A DNA stretch of 7,554 nt from Chloroflexota bacterium (lineage in GTDB: Bacteria > Chloroflexota > Dehalococcoidia > Dehalococcoidales > UBA2162), in the NCBI GenBank assembly GCA_016193545.1, contig JACPSA010000007.1, positions 1 through 7,554 of the forward strand, given 5' to 3'. Made by a program: the position numbers and the translations under genes. Below the pieces are notes generated by a model. That model ran no database searches. It saw nothing but the letters and a program-made list of their open reading frames with translations, and was not told where the DNA came from. Positions 1-5,129 of the stretch are shown piece after piece (position 1 is the stretch's first letter; each line of letters opens with the position of its first letter).

Positions 1-399
1 CAGCATCTGTTCGGCAATCTCGGTCAGGCGGGCCTCGGTGTAGCGCATTGCTGCCGGCGGGTCGTTGTCCATACTGCCGAAGTTACCCTGCCCCCCGACC
101 AGGATATAGCGCATCGAGAAATCCTGCGCCATACGCACCATGGCATCATAAACGGAGGTGTCACCATGGGGGTGATACTTGCCCAGCACCTCGCCGACGA
201 TACGGGCGCTCTTCTTATAAGAGCTGGTGTGGCTCATCCCCATGCCGTTCATGGCGTAAAGAATGCGCCGCTGTACCGGCTTTAGCCCGTCCCGGACATC
301 AGGTAAAGCCCGGGAGACAATGACACTCATGGCGTAGTCAAGGTAAGAGCTACGCATTTCGTCTTCTATTTTTATCGGCCTGGTCTTACCTAAAACCAT
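1..399 (-). CDS. gyrA: DNA gyrase subunit A, N-terminal 133 residues (partial, runs off left edge)
   Basis: This is the start of the breakage-reunion subunit of DNA gyrase, which introduces negative supercoils using ATP hydrolysed by GyrB. Seen directly: the reverse strand opens at an ATG (399-397) and reads without interruption to the window edge. It carries hallmark GyrA blocks: SRALPDVRDGLKPVQRRILY (residues 29-48), KKSARIVGEVLGKYHPHGD (62-80) and AAMRYTEARL (116-125). Tyr120 with Arg119 before it matches the catalytic Arg-Tyr pair of GyrA. Thr81 and Asp85 fall at the positions of E. coli Ser83 and Asp87 in the quinolone-interaction region; Thr is a normal residue there in several bacteria, so no resistance is implied. 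An AGGAGG lies 10 nt before the ATG and overlaps the stop of the TPR gene, fixing the start. ParC is the alternative family, but the sequence reads as GyrA; the distinguishing C-terminal domain is outside the window. Confidence 0.95.
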   Translation of the reverse strand, partial: MVLGKTRPIKIEDEMRSSYLDYAMSVIVSRALPDVRDGLKPVQRRILYAMNGMGMSHTSSYKKSARIVGEVLGKYHPHGDTSVYDAMVRMAQDFSMRYILVGGQGNFGSMDNDPPAAMRYTEARLTEIAEQML

Positions 400-409
400 C
401 TGGGTTAAA

Positions 410-416
410 CCTCCTA
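410..416 (-). promoter_or_regulatory. gyrA ribosome binding site overlapping the upstream stop codon
   Basis: On the minus strand AGGAGG (415-410) shares bases with the TAG stop (416-414) of the TPR gene and lies 10 nt before the gyrA ATG. A ribosome terminating on the TPR gene would cover the gyrA initiation site, so translational coupling of the two genes is likely (inference). Confidence 0.75.
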
Positions 417-1244
417 TTCCTCGTTATCGACTTCATCATCGATATCGGCAGTTTCTTCAGATAATATTTCCGTATCCTCTCCGCCGATTATGGTGTAGTT
501 AGGCTCTTCAGGCACCGCCTGTTCATATTCTTCAAGCTCACGCCTGATTATTCTATCGCCGATTCTATCGGCAACATAAGGCCGGAAACTCTCCGCCTCC
601 TTGTGTGGAAAGGAAAGACGCCCCGCCTGACCGGGGCTTTGATACACCTCTCTAATAATGACCCTGACGGCATTCTCGGCTGAACTAATGATAGCCGCGG
701 CATACTTATTGCCCCCTTCCCTCAACTTGACCAGTCGTTGCCCGTGTTTTGGCGCAACCTGTCCCAGATACTCCCCCCGGATATTCTCCGCAATCAAATT
801 GGCCCCTTCTACCCTCAAATTTACCCGGCCACCAGCCACCGTTCTGGCCAGGACCGACGGTGGTGCCAAACGATAAAGATTCACCACGCCCGCCTTACCT
901 ACCTCTTCGATAAACTGCTGCGGCTCAACTTTCTGCAAATCACCCTCGGCACTGGCCTTTGTCTCATCCACATGGGACAGTCGATTAAAATTCTTCTGAG
1001 CGATAGTATTATAAGGGTCAAATTCTAGCGCCTTCTGGTAAGCTTGCCTAGCTAGAGAATATTCTCCCAGCTCCACATAAGCTCGACCCAATCGATTGTA
1101 AGCATCGACATCGTTCGGGAAGTGCTCCAGCAGACTCTTATTCGTGGCCACTGCCTCATCCCACCGACCCTCCATTGCCAGAGCTATTGCCTGCTTGCTG
1201 GACTGGCGTTTTAACCTGGTCTCTTCTTCTTCCTGATATGACAT
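414..1244 (-). CDS. TPR-repeat protein of unknown function, directly upstream of gyrA
   Basis: This 276-residue protein is probably soluble, with no signal peptide or membrane segment. Two tetratricopeptide repeats are visible at about residues 13-46 and 47-80, with TPR-type spacing of small and aromatic residues (A..EGRWDEAV...LLEHFPND; AYNRLGRAYVELGEYSLARQAYQKAL, given in parts). A basic, strand-rich region follows (about 105-235) that I do not recognise; it contains GRVNLRVEGANLIAENIRG and a GGNKYAAAI stretch. The C-terminal 40 residues are strongly acidic. TPRs mediate protein-protein contacts, but no partner can be named. The ATG at 1244 is preceded by GAGG about 10 nt upstream and a closer CAGGGG. 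It sits 60 nt after lysC and 14 nt before gyrA on the same strand, so co-transcription is likely. Function unknown; I do not recognise a named family beyond TPR. Confidence 0.85.
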   Translation of the reverse strand: MSYQEEEETRLKRQSSKQAIALAMEGRWDEAVATNKSLLEHFPNDVDAYNRLGRAYVELGEYSLARQAYQKALEFDPYNTIAQKNFNRLSHVDETKASAEGDLQKVEPQQFIEEVGKAGVVNLYRLAPPSVLARTVAGGRVNLRVEGANLIAENIRGEYLGQVAPKHGQRLVKLREGGNKYAAAIISSAENAVRVIIREVYQSPGQAGRLSFPHKEAESFRPYVADRIGDRIIRRELEEYEQAVPEEPNYTIIGGEDTEILSEETADIDDEVDNEE

Positions 1245-1304
1245 CCCCTGATTCCTCTCTGTAATTTCTCTCTATTTTAGCCTGGCTTAGTAAACAAGAC
1301 TGGC

Positions 1305-2519
1305 TTAGGTATCCAGCTCAAATACCCGGTGTAAAGCACGCACGGCATCCTTAACCCTGGACTCCTCGATAATACAGGTTATCCTTATCTCCGAGGTGGT
1401 AATCAGTTGAATATTTATGCCCTGCCCGCTGAGCGCCTCAAACATCCTGGCAGCATAACCCGGGGCATTCTGCATCCCGGTACCGATAACACTAACCTTG
1501 CCCAGCTTGGCATCGCTGACACACTCCCTGGCACCGATGGACCTGGCGATTGGTTCCACCACTGCCATCGCTTTACCGAGCTGGCCTTTAGCCACGGTAA
1601 AGGTTAAATCAGTAATATTACTGATACTGGCATTCTGCACAATAGTGTCAACGCTAATATTGGCTTTGGCTAATGCGACAAAGAGAGTAGCGGCAATACC
1701 CGGGCGGTCGGGAACACCGACCACGGTTATCTTAGCCACATCCAGGTCATGCGCTATGCTCCTCACCTTATTTCTTACTTCCATAGATTCCTCTCCATGA
1801 ATTAATGTGCCCGGCTTATCCGTAAAGCTGGAGGCTACCAGAATAGGAATATTAAATAGCTCCCCCAGCTCAACCGCCCGGGGGTGGATTGCCTTGGACC
1901 CGTAAGTGGCTAGCTCTAACATCTCCTCATAGCTAATTTCATCCAGCCGCTGCGCCTCAGCCACCAAACGAGGGTCAGCGGTATAAATCCCCTCGACATC
2001 GGTGTACCTTTCACATACCTTTGCCCCGAGGCTGGCGGCCAGAGCTACGGCCGTGGTATCCGAACCACCCCGCCCCAGAGTGGTTACATCCATCTCCTCG
2101 GTAATCCCCTGAAAACCGGCAACGATAACAACATTCCCCTTCTTCAGTTCCGTAACCACCCGTTTGGTGTCAATTTTCAGGATACGTGCCTGACTGTGAT
2201 TAGCGTCAGTCCTGATTCCTGCCTGGGCGCCACTGAGACTGATGGCCGCGCAGCCCATTTCCCGGAGGGCCATTGCCAGCAGAGTGCTGGCCACAAGCTC
2301 ACCGGTGGATAACAGAACATCCAGCTCCCGCTCACCGGGTTGCCTGGCAACCTGATAAGCCAGCTGAATTAGCTCATCGGTCGTATCCCCCATTGCCGAA
2401 ACAACCACCACTACTTGGTTACCTTTATCTTTAGTGGCCAGTATACGGCGGGCCACATTCTTAATCCGCTCGGCATCAGCCACCGATGAGCCGCCATATT
2501 TCTGAACAATTAAAGCCAT
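1305..2519 (-). CDS. lysC: Aspartate kinase (aspartokinase)
   Basis: This enzyme phosphorylates L-aspartate with ATP to aspartyl-4-phosphate, the first committed step to lysine, threonine, methionine and diaminopimelate; it is cytoplasmic. The 404 residues match the usual length of monofunctional aspartokinases. Kinase-domain motifs seen: KYGGSSV (7-13), SAMGDTTDEL (41-50), STGEL (71-75), LGRGGSDTTAVALA (148-161) and TDVEGIYTADPR (173-184). Two ACT regulatory domains follow: about 263-335 (VVGVPDRPGIAATLF, later QNASISNITDLTFTV) and 342-404 (VIGTGMQNAPGYAARMF, then TTSEIRITCII). ACT domains give feedback control, usually by lysine and/or threonine; which effector applies here cannot be told. 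It begins 6 nt after the ApgM-like gene, so the pair is probably translated from one mRNA; its own Shine-Dalgarno (AAGAAG) is weak. An internal start at codon 246 probably yields a separate beta subunit. Confidence 0.96.
   Translation of the reverse strand: MALIVQKYGGSSVADAERIKNVARRILATKDKGNQVVVVVSAMGDTTDELIQLAYQVARQPGERELDVLLSTGELVASTLLAMALREMGCAAISLSGAQAGIRTDANHSQARILKIDTKRVVTELKKGNVVIVAGFQGITEEMDVTTLGRGGSDTTAVALAASLGAKVCERYTDVEGIYTADPRLVAEAQRLDEISYEEMLELATYGSKAIHPRAVELGELFNIPILVASSFTDKPGTLIHGEESMEVRNKVRSIAHDLDVAKITVVGVPDRPGIAATLFVALAKANISVDTIVQNASISNITDLTFTVAKGQLGKAMAVVEPIARSIGARECVSDAKLGKVSVIGTGMQNAPGYAARMFEALSGQGINIQLITTSEIRITCIIEESRVKDAVRALHRVFELDT
1782..1796 (-). promoter_or_regulatory. 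Internal ribosome binding site and ATG for a LysC beta subunit
   Basis: On the minus strand GGAGAGG (1796-1790) is followed 5 nt later by an ATG (1784-1782) that is in frame with lysC and is codon 246. Starting here gives a 159-residue product made only of the two ACT domains and ending at 1305. Known from the family: Bacillus subtilis aspartokinase II and Corynebacterium aspartokinase are alpha2beta2, with beta initiated inside the same gene at nearly this place. This Shine-Dalgarno is stronger than the one in front of full-length lysC. Use in vivo is inferred. Confidence 0.65.
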
Positions 2520-2525
2520 TTCTTC

Positions 2526-3716
2526 TTAACTTTTTCCTATCAATCTGCCCATAATACTATACCCAGGGTCAATAAACAAGCCCCTTTTGCCAGCTTCAGC
2601 TTCAGTAAATCGGCTGGCGCCGTTAGCGACAAAACCCGGCCCCCACAGCAGAAAGGGGACCGGCTCAGGACTATGAGTCTGCGTTTTAATCGGTGTCGGG
2701 TGGTCAGGCATAACTAACACCCGCAGAGAACCTCTGCGCCAGGAACGGAGCTGGCGGACAATCTCCCTGTCCACTCTCTGGATAGCCTCTACTTTCTCGT
2801 CAATCGAGCCGGAGTGTCCCGCCTCATCCGTCGCCTCAACATGGATGATGACCAGGTCATACCTCTCCAGTGCTGCCAGCGCACCGATTGCCTGGGTGGC
2901 GAAATCATTATCCATCCCATCGGTCACACCGGTAATATCCAGCACTCCTACCCCCACCATCTGCGCCAGACCCCGGATGACATCCACCGCCGATGTTACC
3001 GTGGCCTCAAGACCATAAACCTGCCGGAAAGCCGGCATATCGGGCGCCTGGCTGCTACCCCAGAAGAGCCAGAGCATAGTTGCCGGAGCTTCACCACGGG
3101 CCTCCCGCTCGATATTAACCGGATGCTCCCGTAGTACCGCCTCTGAACGCTCCATCAGGTCACGCAACAGGTCGCTTCCCCGACCACGAGGCAGAAACTT
3201 AGCAATCGGCTTACCCGGAATATCATGCGGAGGGGTACAGTTAGCCAGAAGGGTCTCCTCATATCCTTTGAGCTTACAGATATGCCGGTAGCTGACACCG
3301 GGGTAAAAAACAATCCGGTCATTACCCAGACTGGCATTCAAAGCATCGATAAGTGACTGCGCCTCATCGGTGGTAATATGCCCGGCGCTGTAGTCCCGCA
3401 TCCTGCCATCACGCACCGATACCAGGTTACAGCGGAAAACGACCTCGCCAGCACCAATCGGAATACCCATACTTTTCGCTTCAATACCTGCCCGACCCTG
3501 GTAGTAGACCTGCGGGTCATAACCGAACACCGACATACAGGCGGCAGCGCTGGAAGGCTCCATTCCCAAGGGCACGGTGCGCACCAGTCCCAAGCTGCCT
3601 TCCGGCGTCATGACATCCAGGTTGGGAGTATGTGCCAGCTCCAGGCAGGTCTTGCCCCCACGTTCAGGCAGCGGTAAGCCGGCAGCACCATCGATTATCA
3701 GCACGCAGTATTTCAA
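2526..3716 (-). CDS. ApgM-family phosphotransferase; probable homoserine kinase (annotated as cofactor-independent phosphoglycerate mutase)
   Basis: This 396-residue protein belongs to the alkaline-phosphatase-fold, archaeal-type cofactor-independent phosphoglycerate mutase family. Candidate metal and catalytic residues seen: Asp9 (IIDGAAG), Ser56 in EPSSAAACMSVFGYDP (53-68), His164 (PPHD), Asp297 and His301 (ATDEAGH), Asp338-His339 (MPDHPTP) and His348 (THSPEPVPF). Members of about this length that sit beside threonine or lysine genes form a subfamily proposed to be homoserine kinase (TIGR02535-like). The lysC gene starting 6 nt downstream supports that reading over a glycolytic role. Ala57 stands where ApgM proteins often have Asp after the nucleophilic Ser. 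The start is TTG (3716-3714): no in-frame ATG or GTG lies between it and the upstream stop, and MKYCVLIIDG matches the family N-terminus. Only a weak GGGG precedes it, suggesting modest translation. Glycolytic mutase activity cannot be excluded. Confidence 0.88.
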   Translation of the reverse strand: MKYCVLIIDGAAGLPLPERGGKTCLELAHTPNLDVMTPEGSLGLVRTVPLGMEPSSAAACMSVFGYDPQVYYQGRAGIEAKSMGIPIGAGEVVFRCNLVSVRDGRMRDYSAGHITTDEAQSLIDALNASLGNDRIVFYPGVSYRHICKLKGYEETLLANCTPPHDIPGKPIAKFLPRGRGSDLLRDLMERSEAVLREHPVNIEREARGEAPATMLWLFWGSSQAPDMPAFRQVYGLEATVTSAVDVIRGLAQMVGVGVLDITGVTDGMDNDFATQAIGALAALERYDLVIIHVEATDEAGHSGSIDEKVEAIQRVDREIVRQLRSWRRGSLRVLVMPDHPTPIKTQTHSPEPVPFLLWGPGFVANGASRFTEAEAGKRGLFIDPGYSIMGRLIGKS

Positions 3717-3789
3717 TTTAGTAACCCCATTCTCTCTTCTTTAGCTCTCCTGCCACTTCCATTCAGAACGACTTTTTAGTTTACCACCC

Positions 3790-3818
3790 TTGCCGAAGAA
3801 AGAAAATCCACCTATAAT
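3790..3818 (+). promoter_or_regulatory. Promoter of the tRNA-Pro gene
   Basis: TTGCCG (3790-3795, 4 of 6 to the sigma-70 -35) and a perfect TATAAT (3813-3818) are separated by 17 bp. The expected start, near 3825, is about 4 nt before the mature tRNA 5' end. Confidence 0.75.
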
Positions 3819-3828
3819 AGTCTGCGGA

Positions 3829-3902
3829 CGGGGCGTAGCGCAGTCTGGTAGCGCGCAGCGTTCGGGACGCTGAGGCCGGTGGTTCAAATCCACTCGCCCC
3901 GA
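3829..3902 (+). tRNA. tRNA-Pro, anticodon CGG
   Basis: A full cloverleaf can be folded by eye. The acceptor stem CGGGGCG (3829-3835) pairs perfectly with CGCCCCG (3895-3901), with discriminator A3902. The D stem GCGC/GCGC is 3838-3841 with 3851-3854. The anticodon stem CAGCG/CGCTG (3856-3860 with 3868-3872) encloses the loop TTCGGGA, so the anticodon is CGG (3863-3865), reading proline codon CCG. The T arm is GGTGG TTCAAAT CCACT (3878-3894). CCA is not encoded. A run of five T follows at 3903-3907, but no hairpin terminator. A CGG isoacceptor is usually dispensable where tRNA-Pro(TGG) exists, a property common among tRNA genes used as integration sites. Its last 19 bases overlap the convergent ribbon-helix-helix gene. 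Confidence 0.97.
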
Positions 3903-4066
3903 TTTTTACCATCCTTATCCGTTCCTTTACAACGCTTAAGAACCTCGATAGTTACATCACGAATTAGTTGGGCCATTGACGTCCTTCTCTCAAAGGCAAT
4001 GCGGCGCAATTGCTCATGCTGTTCGGGAGTCAGAAATATAGTAGTACGCTTCAGAGTCGTCCCCAT
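3884..4066 (-). CDS. Small ribbon-helix-helix (CopG/Arc-like) protein, 3' end inside tRNA-Pro
   Basis: This is a 60-residue protein. LKRTTIFLT (5-13) fits the DNA-contacting strand of a ribbon-helix-helix fold. PEQHEQLRRIAFERR (14-28) and SMAQLIRDVTIEVLKRC (30-46) fit the two helices, separated by a Thr/Ser turn as in CopG/Arc repressors and RHH antitoxins. A basic tail follows. Its last codons (RGEWI and TGA) are antisense to the T arm and acceptor stem of tRNA-Pro, so the C-terminus is probably not under strong functional constraint. The ATG at 4066 has a weak Shine-Dalgarno (AAGAGA). A candidate promoter lies just upstream. No toxin gene partner is adjacent, so an antitoxin role is unsupported; a small autoregulating repressor left from a mobile element is equally possible. 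The clear RHH pattern argues against a chance ORF. Confidence 0.7.
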   Translation of the reverse strand: MGTTLKRTTIFLTPEQHEQLRRIAFERRTSMAQLIRDVTIEVLKRCKGTDKDGKNRGEWI

Positions 4067-4084
4067 CGCTTTCTCTTACCACCA

Positions 4085-4113
4085 ATAGTAACATACAAAC
4101 ACCGCTATGTCTA
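4085..4113 (-). promoter_or_regulatory. Candidate promoter for the ribbon-helix-helix gene
   Basis: On the minus strand TAGACA (4113-4108, 5 of 6 to the -35 consensus) and TACTAT (4090-4085, 4 of 6 to the -10) are 17 bp apart and end 18 nt before the ATG at 4066. Matches of this quality can occur by chance in AT-rich DNA. Confidence 0.4.
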
Positions 4114-4166
4114 TATGTTTAATGGGGCAACCCTATCCACTCTATCTATCCCTTCCTCTTGATAAT

Positions 4167-4191
4167 GGAGGTTCGAATCCCCCTAGCTCCA
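4167..4191 (+). other. tmRNA/tRNA 3'-end relic (possible attachment site)
   Basis: The stretch reads as a T arm plus 3' acceptor strand: GGAGG (4167-4171), loop TTCGAAT (4172-4178), CCCCC (4179-4183), then TAGCTCC and a discriminator-like A (4184-4191). The terminal AGCTCCA is what bacterial tmRNA (ssrA) genes carry before CCA. One A-C mismatch breaks the middle of the T stem, and no D arm, anticodon arm or tmRNA body precedes it, so it is a fragment and not a gene. Known: the ssrA 3' end is a frequent integration site, including for genomic islands of Dehalococcoides. Inference: this is a displaced or decayed att site. Confidence 0.6.
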
Positions 4192-4226
4192 GTTAGCTTC
4201 AGAAACTACCACCGAAGTTATCAAAA
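4186..4226 (+). repeat. Direct repeat copy 1 (41 bp, imperfect)
   Basis: This stretch matches 4973-5013 without gaps at 33 of 41 positions; the best core is GCTCCA followed one base later by TTAGCTTCAGAA. It begins inside the tmRNA-like 3' end and continues into flanking DNA. The two copies bracket the DUF3592-like gene in the same orientation, as attL and attR of a small inserted segment would. Confidence 0.75.
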
Positions 4227-4247
4227 GGTAGAACTCAATTATTCTAA

Positions 4248-4736
4248 TTATTCTCCGATAAATATTACCGTTATTCCGACGACAAAGAATCCTAAACTTA
4301 AAAGTAAAACCACTCCCATAAGAAAATCTAACCACCCCTGTCCTTTGGAAGCGCTAATAGTTCGTTCAATTACTGCGTCTGCAGGGTTGTTGATATTATA
4401 ATAGATGGTAACCTTGGTTCCAGCGGGATACTTCCCAGCCTGCGGAAACCCGAACGATCCTGAATCAGCCCACTTTTGTTCGCCGGAGTACACTGTATCA
4501 CCAACCTTGTACGAAAAACGAACCTTGGTAGCCAGGATATCAATACCGCCAGGACCATCACCAATGGGGTTTGTGTTCTTCCAAACAGATTCAGATACTG
4601 TTACAGTTCCCTCAGTTGAAGGCCACCTAGATTGTCTACGTTCTGACCTTTTACCTGACCAGTTCCAAAAGGCTAGAACAGAGATAACCCCGGTGACACT
4701 CAACAAAGCCAAAAATACTCCCTGCATTTTATCCAT
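4248..4736 (-). CDS. DUF3592-like membrane protein
   Basis: This is a 162-residue protein if started at the ATG at 4736; an ATG at 4727 is equally possible, and TTG at 4751 would add five residues. A membrane helix lies near the N-terminus (GVFLALLSVTGVISVLAFW, about residues 5-23) and another near the C-terminus (FLMGVVLLLSLGFFVVGI, about 138-155). Between them is a strand-rich domain: a WPSTEGTVT opening, VRFSYKVGDTVYSGE in the middle and GTKVTIYYNINNPADAVIE before the second helix. This Trp-Pro...Gly / Tyr-x-Val-Gly...Tyr-Ser-Gly / Tyr-Tyr-Asn-x-x-Asn-Pro pattern is typical of DUF3592 proteins, whose function is not established. It stands alone on its strand between two direct repeats in an AT-rich block, suggesting cargo of a mobile segment. 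No strong ribosome binding site precedes any candidate start. Confidence 0.8.
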   Translation of the reverse strand: MDKMQGVFLALLSVTGVISVLAFWNWSGKRSERRQSRWPSTEGTVTVSESVWKNTNPIGDGPGGIDILATKVRFSYKVGDTVYSGEQKWADSGSFGFPQAGKYPAGTKVTIYYNINNPADAVIERTISASKGQGWLDFLMGVVLLLSLGFFVVGITVIFIGE

Positions 4737-4762
4737 GCTCAATAAGACCAAGAATACTCCCT
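4699..4762 (-). repeat. Tandem duplication (39-bp period) at the start of the DUF3592 gene
   Basis: Positions 4699-4723 and 4738-4762 are 25-bp copies matching at 21 of 25 bases with a 39-bp (13-codon) period. On the minus strand both read GGGAGTATT(C/T)TTGG... and encode GVFL(V/A)LLS in the same frame. The upstream copy begins directly after an in-frame TAG. The duplication spans the initiation region and makes the true start uncertain. Confidence 0.7.
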
Positions 4763-5080
4763 AAACGCAACTTGGCTTTGACTTTGAGTCAATCATACTA
4801 CAAGTAATTGAGCACATAGCACGTTCGTTAAACAAAGAATAGGTTAGCTATTTTGAGGTGCCGGGAATAATTGTAGTCCTCCCCTGTTTTGGGTGTCAAT
4901 AAGGAGAAAAGGTTCTTAGTTTATTCCTCAATCCTAAACTGAACGCAGAAAGTTCTACCTATTGATACCCCGGCTCCATTTAGCTTCAGAATCAACCACC
5001 AAGCTCATCAATAAATAAAACCCAATCGTAAATTGCTGTCGTCTTAGCGAGCTTCACGCCCCACACGGCTCCGACGCTTC
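4763..5080. other. Gene-free AT-rich spacer
   Basis: I find no convincing coding region, RNA gene or terminator here. It contains a short palindrome, TTGACT TTG AGTCAA (4778-4792), 41 bp upstream of the DUF3592 ATG, and the second copy of the 41-bp direct repeat (4973-5013). Composition is visibly AT-richer than the flanking housekeeping and metal-resistance genes up to about 5035, and GC rises again toward the ATPase promoter. Confidence 0.6.
4973..5013 (+). repeat. Direct repeat copy 2 (41 bp, imperfect)
   Basis: This is the partner of 4186-4226 (33 of 41 identical, same orientation, 787 bp apart). Upstream similarity is limited to TTGATA and CCCC just before GCTCCA, so the T-arm part of the tmRNA-like end is missing or diverged in this copy. 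Confidence 0.75.
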
Positions 5081-5109
5081 TTGACACCCATACTGAGAGG
5101 CTGTATCAT
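5081..5109 (+). promoter_or_regulatory. Promoter of the metal ATPase operon
   Basis: A perfect TTGACA (5081-5086) is followed after exactly 17 bp by TATCAT (5104-5109, 5 of 6 to TATAAT). Transcription should begin near 5116, leaving a leader of about 14 nt before the ATG at 5130. The end of the -10 overlaps the operator. Confidence 0.85.
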
Positions 5110-5127
5110 ATCCCCCCAGGGGGATAT
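5108..5127 (+). promoter_or_regulatory. CsoR-type operator overlapping -10, start point and ribosome binding site
   Basis: ATATCCCCCCAGGGGGATAT is an inverted repeat with perfect 9-bp arms around a 2-bp centre. A/T-flanked C-tract plus G-tract palindromes are the recognised binding-site type of the CsoR/RcnR repressor family, and a CsoR-family gene lies at the right end of the window. The site covers the last two bases of the -10 and the predicted transcription start. Its right arm provides the Shine-Dalgarno (AGGGGG, 5118-5123) 6 nt before the ATG. Because transcription should start inside it, most of the left arm would be absent from the mRNA, so a DNA operator is more likely than an RNA hairpin. 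Confidence 0.85.
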
Positions 5128-5129
5128 AT

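Noticed and set aside
1245..1304. Terminator or small gene in the lysC-TPR gap
   Set aside because: Only a short direct repeat of TGGCTTAG is present; no stem with T-tract and no open frame with a ribosome binding site.
3717..3790. Minus-strand promoter for the apgM-like/lysC/TPR/gyrA operon
   Set aside because: I found no -35/-10 pair of acceptable quality and spacing; a promoter must exist nearby but cannot be placed from the sequence.
3879..4088. 69-codon plus-strand open frame beginning in tRNA-Pro
   Set aside because: The opposite strand gives a convincing ribbon-helix-helix protein; this frame starts inside the tRNA T arm and lacks a ribosome binding site.
4124..4191. Possible complete tRNA or tmRNA-like gene, since GGGGC near 4124 can pair with GCTCC at 4186-4190
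   Set aside because: The intervening sequence has no D arm or anticodon stem-loop, and the 5' part does not continue like a tmRNA; the pairing is only five bases including a G-T.
4159..4401. 80-codon plus-strand open frame over the att-like relic
   Set aside because: The start lies in the tRNA-like relic, the translation has low complexity and no domain, and much of it is antisense to the DUF3592-like gene.
4405..4764. 119-codon plus-strand open frame
   Set aside because: It is antisense to the DUF3592-like gene, whose minus-strand translation has coherent membrane helices and family motifs; the plus-strand product has none.
5108..5127. Operator palindrome as an mRNA hairpin or riboswitch sequestering the Shine-Dalgarno
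   Set aside because: The promoter predicts a transcription start near 5116, so most of the left arm would not be transcribed; a 2-nt loop is also too tight for the full stem.
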